Shown: positions 58,892-64,000 of the stretch, one piece after another | How the letters are laid out: every line of letters starts with the position of its first letter | How positions within the stretch are numbered: the first letter of the stretch is position 1 | Notes under the pieces: generated by a model | The model's input: only the letters and a program-made list of their open reading frames with translations | Databases searched by the model: none | What the model was told of the DNA's origin: nothing | DNA from: an uncultured Eubacteriales bacterium | GTDB lineage: Bacteria; Bacillota; Clostridia; Christensenellales; CAG-917 | NCBI GenBank assembly: GCA_900549225.1 | Contig: URNP01000002.1 | Location: 1-64,000 of the forward strand | Reading direction: 5' to 3' | Length of the DNA stretch: 64,000 bases | Position numbers and translations under genes: made by a program

Positions 58892-59009
58892 CGCGATTTG
58901 ATATGCGAAATTTCATCGAGATTTTCGTGAAAATTTGCTTTGCATTTGATAGTTTACCATAGAAGAATCAAGCGAAAATCGTTAATTTCTATGTCTAACT
59001 TCAAAACTA

Positions 59010-59041
59010 AAAAAAGAAAGCCACCGACGTTTGTCGGTGGC
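59010..59041 (-). terminator. Terminator of the glycerophosphodiesterase gene
   Basis: Minus strand: GCCACCGAC / GTCGGTGGC stem then TTTCTTTTTTT. Confidence 0.87.
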
Positions 59042-59059
59042 ATAGGTTTTACGAATTCG

Positions 59060-59875
59060 TTATTTGTTGGACGGAAGATTCTTTTCGAGGCAACGGAAGG
59101 GCATAAACTTGCGAGCAAGCGAGTCCATTTGCGCCGCGTCCATATGCTCGAAGATGACGTTGTTTGCGTATTTGGTTGCGTCCTCGAGAGTTTCTTGCGA
59201 CTTTATCGTCCACATAAGCACGGGCACTTTCTTGCTCCATTTGACGATCCACTTGTTTTCGGGAAGTTTTCTGTCAACCGCGCGCACGTCGTATGCGATG
59301 AAGTCGGGGCGAGTGATCTTGTTGATCCAAAGTTTGCCCATAAAGTCGGTTGCCCACCATCTGTTGTGCTTACCGTCGGCTGAGCACCAGGTGCAGAGTT
59401 CGCCAACGGCGTAATCTGAGTGGCGTTTTGCATAAAGAACTGCGCCGAAATCGAAGGATTGAAGCGCGATATTGCCTTTGTAACCGACTTCGTTTAGCAC
59501 TTTTATGGTTTCTCTGACGATGCGGTGATCGAAGGGGTTGATGCCTTTTATCTCGCACAAAATGCCGACTTTTCCGTCAACGAGTGCCAAAAACTCTTTG
59601 AAGGTGGGGATCGTGTACTCGCTGTTTGCAAGAGGATAGGATTTGAGTTCCTCGACGGTGCAGTCTTTCACGAGTTTATCGACGCCGCAAACTCTTTTGA
59701 GGTTATCATCGTGGAAAACCACCACTTCGCCGTCTTTTGAAACGTGCACGTCGATTTCGATATTGAAATCGTGCGCTATTGCTTGCTCGTATGCAGGCAT
59801 ACTGTTTTCGGGATATTGTTCGTCGTGCAAACCGCGATGAGCGATAGGTCTATCGAAAAGCCATTGAAAATTCAT
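59060..59875 (-). CDS. Glycerophosphodiester phosphodiesterase
   Basis: A 271-residue GDPD-family enzyme that splits glycerophosphodiesters into glycerol-3-phosphate and an alcohol. The catalytic His13 is in PIAHRGLHDEQYPENS, metal ligands Glu40 and Asp42 in NIEIDVHVSKDGE, and the second His55 in VVVFHDDNLKRVCG; LCEIKG supplies a further Glu. There is no signal peptide, so it is cytosolic (UgpQ-like). GGGGG lies about 7 bases before the ATG. It is divergent from lepA with interleaved promoters. Confidence 0.94.
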   Translation of the reverse strand: MNFQWLFDRPIAHRGLHDEQYPENSMPAYEQAIAHDFNIEIDVHVSKDGEVVVFHDDNLKRVCGVDKLVKDCTVEELKSYPLANSEYTIPTFKEFLALVDGKVGILCEIKGINPFDHRIVRETIKVLNEVGYKGNIALQSFDFGAVLYAKRHSDYAVGELCTWCSADGKHNRWWATDFMGKLWINKITRPDFIAYDVRAVDRKLPENKWIVKWSKKVPVLMWTIKSQETLEDATKYANNVIFEHMDAAQMDSLARKFMPFRCLEKNLPSNK

Positions 59876-59906
59876 TCTGAACCCCCGTATTTGTCATTAT
59901 ATTTTG

Positions 59907-59935
59907 TTGATAAAATTTTATTATTCAATTATAAT
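59907..59935 (+). promoter_or_regulatory. Sigma-A promoter of lepA
   Basis: TTGATA, 17 bp, TATAAT, about 70 bases before the TTG start; overlaps the opposing promoter. Confidence 0.62.
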
Positions 59936-59943
59936 AAAGTCAA
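59915..59943 (-). promoter_or_regulatory. Sigma-A promoter of the glycerophosphodiesterase gene
   Basis: Minus strand: TTGACT, 17 bp, TAAAAT, sharing 21 bases with the lepA promoter. Confidence 0.5.
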
Positions 59944-60007
59944 TAGTTTTCAAAATTTATTCCGAATTTTTGCTCTACGGCAGGAATTTGCGGACGAAGA
60001 GGACAAA

Positions 60008-61810
60008 TTGAGCAAGAAACACATACGCAATTTTTCCATAATCGCGCATATCGATCACGGCAAGAGTACGCTTGCCGACAGGCTCATCGAAAAGACGGGC
60101 ACCGTTTCCGCGCGCGAAATGAGCGAGCAGTTGCTCGACAATATGGAAATCGAAAAAGAAAGAGGCATCACCATAAAACTGCAAACTTGCAGATTGTATT
60201 ATCAATACAAGGGCGAGGAGTACGTTTTCAACCTCATAGACACTCCGGGACACGTCGATTTCACTTACGAAGTTTCACGTTCTTTGGCGGCGTGCGAGGG
60301 CGCGTTGCTGGTCGTCGACGCAACGCAGGGCGTAGAGGCGCAAACTCTTTCCAACGTATATTTGGCTCTTGAAAACGACCTTGCGATTTTGCCCGTTATC
60401 AACAAAATCGACCTTGCGTCAGCAGACGTCGACGCCGTAAAACTCGAAGTCGAGGATATTATCGGACTCGACACCGACGGCTGTCCGCTCGTTTCTGCAA
60501 AAGAGGGTATCGGCATAGACAATCTTATAGAGCAGATCATCGAAAAACTTCCCGCTCCTCAAGGCGACGATCAAGCGCCGCTCAAAGCGCTTATCTTCGA
60601 TAGTTTTTACGACAATTACCGCGGCGCAATCTCTATGGTGCGCATTATGGACGGCACGGTGAAGGTTGGCGACACGATAAAAATGATGTCCTCGGGCAAA
60701 ACTTTCGAGGTCGTGGAAGTCGGCTATTTTTCACCAGGTATGCGTCCTTGCGACGTGCTTAGCGCAGGCGAAGTCGGCTATATTGCCGCAAGCATCAAAA
60801 ACGTCAGCGATACTGCTGTCGGCGACACGATAACCAACGCTCAAAATCCTGCAAAAGAGGCGCTTCCCGGCTACAAAAAGGCAACGCCAATGGTGTATAC
60901 GGGTGTTTTTCCCGCGGACGGCGCAAGATACGACGATCTGAAAGAAGCGCTCCTCAAACTTCAACTCAACGATGCGTCTTTGAGTTTCGATCCCGAAGTT
61001 TCAACCGCGCTCGGATTCGGATTCCGTTGCGGATTTTTGGGACTTCTGCATATGGAAATCATCGAGGAAAGATTGGAGCGCGAATTCGATCTCGATCTCA
61101 TCACGACCGCACCAAGCGTTTCGTATATCGTCACCAAAACGAACGGCGAAAAACTCACCATAGACAATCCTACCGCTTTGCCGAATCCGAGCGAAATCGC
61201 AAGCATCGAAGAGCCTATCGTCAAAGCCACGCTTTTCACTCCGCCCGAATACGTAGGTCCGATTATGGAACTTTGCCAAGGGAAGAGGGGCGTTTTCGTG
61301 GATATGAGTTATATCGATCCCACTCGCGTGCAGTTGATTTATCGTATGCCGCTCAACGAGATTATCTACGACTTTTTTGACAGCCTTAAATCGAGAACGC
61401 GCGGTTATGCGTCTCTCGACTACGAAATGGACGGCTACGAAAAGAGCGATCTCGTACGCCTCGATATGATGATAAACGGCGATATGTGCGACGCGCTTTC
61501 CATAATCGTGCACAAAGACAACGCCTACGCAAGAGGTAGGGGTATTGCCGAAAAACTTAAAGACGTTATTCCGAGACAACTTTTCGAGATCCCCATTCAA
61601 GCCACCGTCGGCGGAAAAATCATCGCTCGAGAGACCGTCAAAGCAATGCGCAAAGACGTCTTGGCAAAATGCTACGGCGGCGACATAACGAGAAAGAAAA
61701 AACTGCTCGAAAAACAAAAAGAAGGCAAAAAACGTATGCGCAAAGTGGGCAGCGTGGAAGTGCCGAGCGAGGCGTTTATTTCCATTCTCAAAGTCGATCC
61801 CAACAAGTGA
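60008..61810 (+). CDS. lepA: Elongation factor 4 (LepA)
   Basis: A 600-residue ribosome-back-translocating GTPase, the usual length. G1 IIAHIDHGKSTLADR, the switch region ERGITIKLQT, G3 DTPGHVDF, G4 NKIDLAS, and the LepA C-terminal domain with GGKIIARETVKAMRKDVLAKCYGGDITRKKKLLEKQKEGKKRMR. It starts with TTG at 60008 (LSKKHIRNFS) after AGAGGA. The frame is open upstream to 59744, but that part crosses the promoter and the divergent gene and is rejected. lepA-hemW is a classic pair. Confidence 0.97.
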   Translation: MSKKHIRNFSIIAHIDHGKSTLADRLIEKTGTVSAREMSEQLLDNMEIEKERGITIKLQTCRLYYQYKGEEYVFNLIDTPGHVDFTYEVSRSLAACEGALLVVDATQGVEAQTLSNVYLALENDLAILPVINKIDLASADVDAVKLEVEDIIGLDTDGCPLVSAKEGIGIDNLIEQIIEKLPAPQGDDQAPLKALIFDSFYDNYRGAISMVRIMDGTVKVGDTIKMMSSGKTFEVVEVGYFSPGMRPCDVLSAGEVGYIAASIKNVSDTAVGDTITNAQNPAKEALPGYKKATPMVYTGVFPADGARYDDLKEALLKLQLNDASLSFDPEVSTALGFGFRCGFLGLLHMEIIEERLEREFDLDLITTAPSVSYIVTKTNGEKLTIDNPTALPNPSEIASIEEPIVKATLFTPPEYVGPIMELCQGKRGVFVDMSYIDPTRVQLIYRMPLNEIIYDFFDSLKSRTRGYASLDYEMDGYEKSDLVRLDMMINGDMCDALSIIVHKDNAYARGRGIAEKLKDVIPRQLFEIPIQATVGGKIIARETVKAMRKDVLAKCYGGDITRKKKLLEKQKEGKKRMRKVGSVEVPSEAFISILKVDPNK

Positions 61811-61814
61811 TTTC

Positions 61815-61849
61815 AAACCCCGAAAACGCAATATTTTTTCGGGGTTTTA
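61815..61849 (+). terminator. Terminator between lepA and hemW
   Basis: Stem AAACCCCGAAAA / TTTTCGGGGTTT then TTAT. It may reduce rather than abolish read-through to hemW, which has no clear promoter of its own. Confidence 0.7.
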
Positions 61850-61860
61850 TATAGGAAAAT

Positions 61861-62994
61861 ATGCAACTTTACGTCCATATTCCGTTTTGTAAATCAAAAT
61901 GTCGCTACTGCGATTTCAACTCGTACGCTTGTCGTGACAAACAAGCGATTTTCGAGTATCTAACCGCATTAAATCAAGAAATCGCGCTTGCTTCGTCGCA
62001 GTTTGAAAACGCAAAAATCGACACGATTTATATTGGCGGAGGCACTCCGAGTCTGCTCGATGAAAGTCTTATTAAACCGCTTCTTGAAAAACTGCGCACT
62101 TTTTTTGATTTGTCAAGCTTGAAAGAGTGGACGATAGAGTGCAATCCCGAAAGCGTAACCGAAGAAAAACTCAAACTTTACGCCGATGAAGGAATCAATC
62201 GAATCAGTATAGGCGTTCAAAGCCTTTTCGACGACAATCTCAAGTCTATCGGCAGACTCCACGATGCAAAAGAGGCAATTGAGAAAATCAAACTCGCAAA
62301 GCGATATTTCGACAACGTTTCCGCCGACCTGATAATTGGACTTCCGTTTGACGACAAACAAAGGATCGCGAGGGAAGTTGAGGATCTTGCTCCGCTCGTC
62401 GAGCATATTTCTATGTACGAATTGAGCGTAGAAGAAGGAACTTCGCTTGAAAAACTCGTAAATCAAGGCAAAATTACGTTGCCCGACGACGATGAAACGC
62501 AAGAACTTTTCGACGTTGCGTACGATACTGCAAAAGAAAACGGATTCGATAGATACGAAGTATCTAATTTTGCAAAAAACGGCAGAATTTCTCTGCACAA
62601 TTTCGGGTACTGGACGAGGGAAGAGTATATCGGTCTTGGTGCAGGCGCACATTCTTTTTTGAAAACTTCTGACGGAAAAATGTCGCTTAAAAAAGAAACG
62701 AGATATGCGAATTTCAAAGATTTGTCGAAGTATAAAAATGCTGTGTGCAGTGCAAAATCTTATGCGGAAATCAAACGCGAATACGAGGAAAAACTATCGG
62801 CAAAAGACGCGCGGGAAGAAGAAATTATGCTCGGACTTCGCACGTATAAGGGCGTAAAAGAGGAGATTATGCCGCCCGTTGCGCATAGCCTTGAAAAGTA
62901 TTTCGTCAGAAAAGACGGCCGCGTTTCGCTCAATCGCGAGGGTATGGCGGTTATGAACTCCATCCTCGTTGAAATCCTCGATTTTGACAATTGA
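61861..62994 (+). CDS. hemW: Heme chaperone HemW (radical SAM)
   Basis: A 377-residue radical SAM protein. It begins MQLYVHIPFCKSKCRYCDF with the CxxxCxxC cluster (Cys10, Cys14, Cys17), then IDTIYIGGGTPSLL, EWTIECNPESVT, RISIGVQSLFDD, ISMYELSVEEGTSL and the C-terminal HemN-like domain. HemW binds heme and delivers it to respiratory enzymes; older annotation calls it coproporphyrinogen III oxidase-like. It lacks the extra N-terminal residues of true HemN. AGGAAAAT precedes the ATG. The 208 bases after it hold only the prs promoter. Confidence 0.95.
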   Translation: MQLYVHIPFCKSKCRYCDFNSYACRDKQAIFEYLTALNQEIALASSQFENAKIDTIYIGGGTPSLLDESLIKPLLEKLRTFFDLSSLKEWTIECNPESVTEEKLKLYADEGINRISIGVQSLFDDNLKSIGRLHDAKEAIEKIKLAKRYFDNVSADLIIGLPFDDKQRIAREVEDLAPLVEHISMYELSVEEGTSLEKLVNQGKITLPDDDETQELFDVAYDTAKENGFDRYEVSNFAKNGRISLHNFGYWTREEYIGLGAGAHSFLKTSDGKMSLKKETRYANFKDLSKYKNAVCSAKSYAEIKREYEEKLSAKDAREEEIMLGLRTYKGVKEEIMPPVAHSLEKYFVRKDGRVSLNREGMAVMNSILVEILDFDN

Positions 62995-63149
62995 ATCGGT
63001 TTTGCGGCGTATTTTTATCGGAGGTTTCTTTCGTTGCTTTATTATGCTTGCAACGACGTGACTTTTCCGTCAAAAACCCCGCGAAACGACACGATTTTTC
63101 GCTTATTAAATCGAATAGAAAATAATATTTTTTTGTTGGCGGATAATGA

Positions 63150-63178
63150 TTGTCAAGAAATAAATTATTTGATATACT
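63150..63178 (+). promoter_or_regulatory. Sigma-A promoter of the PRPP synthetase gene
   Basis: TTGTCA, 17 bp, TATACT, 24 bases before the start codon. Confidence 0.65.
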
Positions 63179-63202
63179 GAATATACTACATCGGAGGCAC
63201 AA

Positions 63203-64000
63203 ATGACACCGGATTTATCTGTTTACGGAGAGACGCCTAGCGCTCCTATTGCTCTTATCGCCACACCCGGCGCTGAAGAACTTGCTCAACTCATCGACAA
63301 ACGGCTCATTACTTTGCTGAGTGAATCACACCTCGGAAAAAAACTTTACAAAGACACGTTCATTTTGAAATCCGATTGTCCCCGTTTCACAAGCGGCGAT
63401 GCAAAAGGTATCATTTATGAAACCGTCCGCGGCAAAGATTTGTATATAATCTGCGATCCGGCAAATCACGGTGTGACCTACAAATTCTTCGGACAGGACG
63501 TTCCGCTCACTCCGGACGATCATTTCCAAAACCTCAAACGCATAATATGTGCTTGTACGGGCAAACCCGCTCGCATCACGGTAATTATGCCGATGCTCTA
63601 CGGCGGACGCCAGCACAGAAGAAGCGCTAGAGAATCGCTCGACTGCGCTCAAATGTTGCAGGAACTCGAAAATATGGGCGTGACGGATATCATAACATTC
63701 GACGCTCACGATCCGAGAGTGCAAAACGCAGTCCCTCTTATGGGCTTCGACAACTATTTTGCACACTATCAGATCCTCAAATGCCTCACGAGGCGTTTTC
63801 CGGACGTAAAACTTCAAAAAGACAGCCTTATGGTTATCTCTCCCGATGAGGGCGCAATTCCGAGAAACGTGTATTACGCTTCGGTTTTGGGGCTCGACCT
63901 CGGTATGTTCTACAAGAGAAGAGATTACTCAACGATCATCAACGGTCGCAATCCCATCATCGCCCACGAGTATATTGGCTCGTCGGTTGAGGGAATGAAC
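63203..64000 (+). CDS. prs: Ribose-phosphate pyrophosphokinase (N-terminal 266 residues, runs off the window end)
   Basis: I read this gene from ATG 63203 (MTPDLSVYGETPSAP), preceded by GGAGG; it is open to base 64000. It resembles the longer clostridial form of PRPP synthetase: an RITVIMPMLYGGRQHRR segment (the catalytic flexible region), TDIITFDAHDPRVQNA (matching the PRPP synthetase DLH-type Asp-His motif), VISPDEGAIPRNVYYAS and RRDYSTIINGRNPI. PRPP feeds purine, pyrimidine, His, Trp and NAD synthesis. The PRPP-binding loop near the C-terminus is expected beyond the window. The opposite-strand frame at 63326-63817 is a shadow of this gene. Confidence 0.85.
   Translation, partial: MTPDLSVYGETPSAPIALIATPGAEELAQLIDKRLITLLSESHLGKKLYKDTFILKSDCPRFTSGDAKGIIYETVRGKDLYIICDPANHGVTYKFFGQDVPLTPDDHFQNLKRIICACTGKPARITVIMPMLYGGRQHRRSARESLDCAQMLQELENMGVTDIITFDAHDPRVQNAVPLMGFDNYFAHYQILKCLTRRFPDVKLQKDSLMVISPDEGAIPRNVYYASVLGLDLGMFYKRRDYSTIINGRNPIIAHEYIGSSVEGMN

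Noticed and set aside
59744..60007. 88-residue N-terminal extension of LepA
   Set aside because: It covers the promoter and divergent gene start, and LepA homologues begin at the TTG position.
1..64000. CRISPR arrays, rRNA genes, phage or transposase genes
   Set aside because: No regularly spaced direct repeats, no rRNA signatures and no transposase or integrase frames were found.

Overview
This window is a 64 kb, gene-dense bacterial chromosome segment with AT-rich intergenic DNA. It most resembles an anaerobic, spore-forming Clostridia-type Firmicute. The evidence is the block rnc-smc-ftsY-ylxM-ffh-rpsP-khpA-rimM-trmD-rbgA-rnhB-yraN, pta-ackA followed by rpmF and plsX, a large Bacillus-type SRP RNA with an Alu domain, AGGAGG-type ribosome binding sites, and sporulation markers (germination protease GPR, YlbJ). 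Redox genes such as an Fe-S old-yellow-enzyme fusion and HypB GTPases fit an anaerobe. The exact family cannot be named from the sequence alone.

Layout. 1-2060: minus-strand operon of two HypB-like GTPases and the start of an oxidoreductase-type protein. 2060-2690: structured non-coding DNA. 2703-13603: metabolic and transport genes (MgtC-like, folD, OYE fusion, phosphodiesterase, two-subunit aconitase X, aminotransferase, SLC13 permease, DegV). 13829-19231: envelope genes (propeller/SH3 protein, alpha-CTD/WG-repeat fusion, subtilase). 19306-26611: rpsT, gpr, murI, an EF-G-like GTPase, SRP RNA, an ABC exporter and tRNA-Gly. 26746-34529: ileS, RNA modification genes, an HTH protein, ylbJ, tmcAL. 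34630-51078: pta-ackA, rpmF, plsX, then the SRP / ribosome maturation block ending in rplS. 51109-64000: a GT-C-like membrane protein, small proteins, glyS, a Cys/Gly-rich protein, a TspO relative, two NrnA-like phosphoesterases with surE, a GDPD, lepA-hemW and the start of a PRPP synthetase.

How it works together. The core is translation and protein targeting: SRP RNA, Ffh, FtsY and YlxM form one targeting system; S16, S20, L19, L32, RimM, TrmD, RbgA, KhpA, LepA, IleRS, GlyRS and tRNA-Gly serve the ribosome. Pta-AckA make ATP and acetate, and the divergent tmcAL product uses acetate to modify tRNA. Most transcription units show a readable sigma-A promoter, usually with a 17 bp spacer, and many end in clear intrinsic terminators.

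Most unusual material: long imperfect palindromes whose left arm starts at or in the stop codon of the upstream gene (after the EF-G-like gene, rpmF and smc); an unexplained structured region at 2.1-2.7 kb; two genes whose consensus promoter leaves essentially no leader; tandem HypB paralogues without the other hyp genes; an alpha-CTD-like domain fused to WG repeats; and a 12-cysteine, internally duplicated 64-residue protein.
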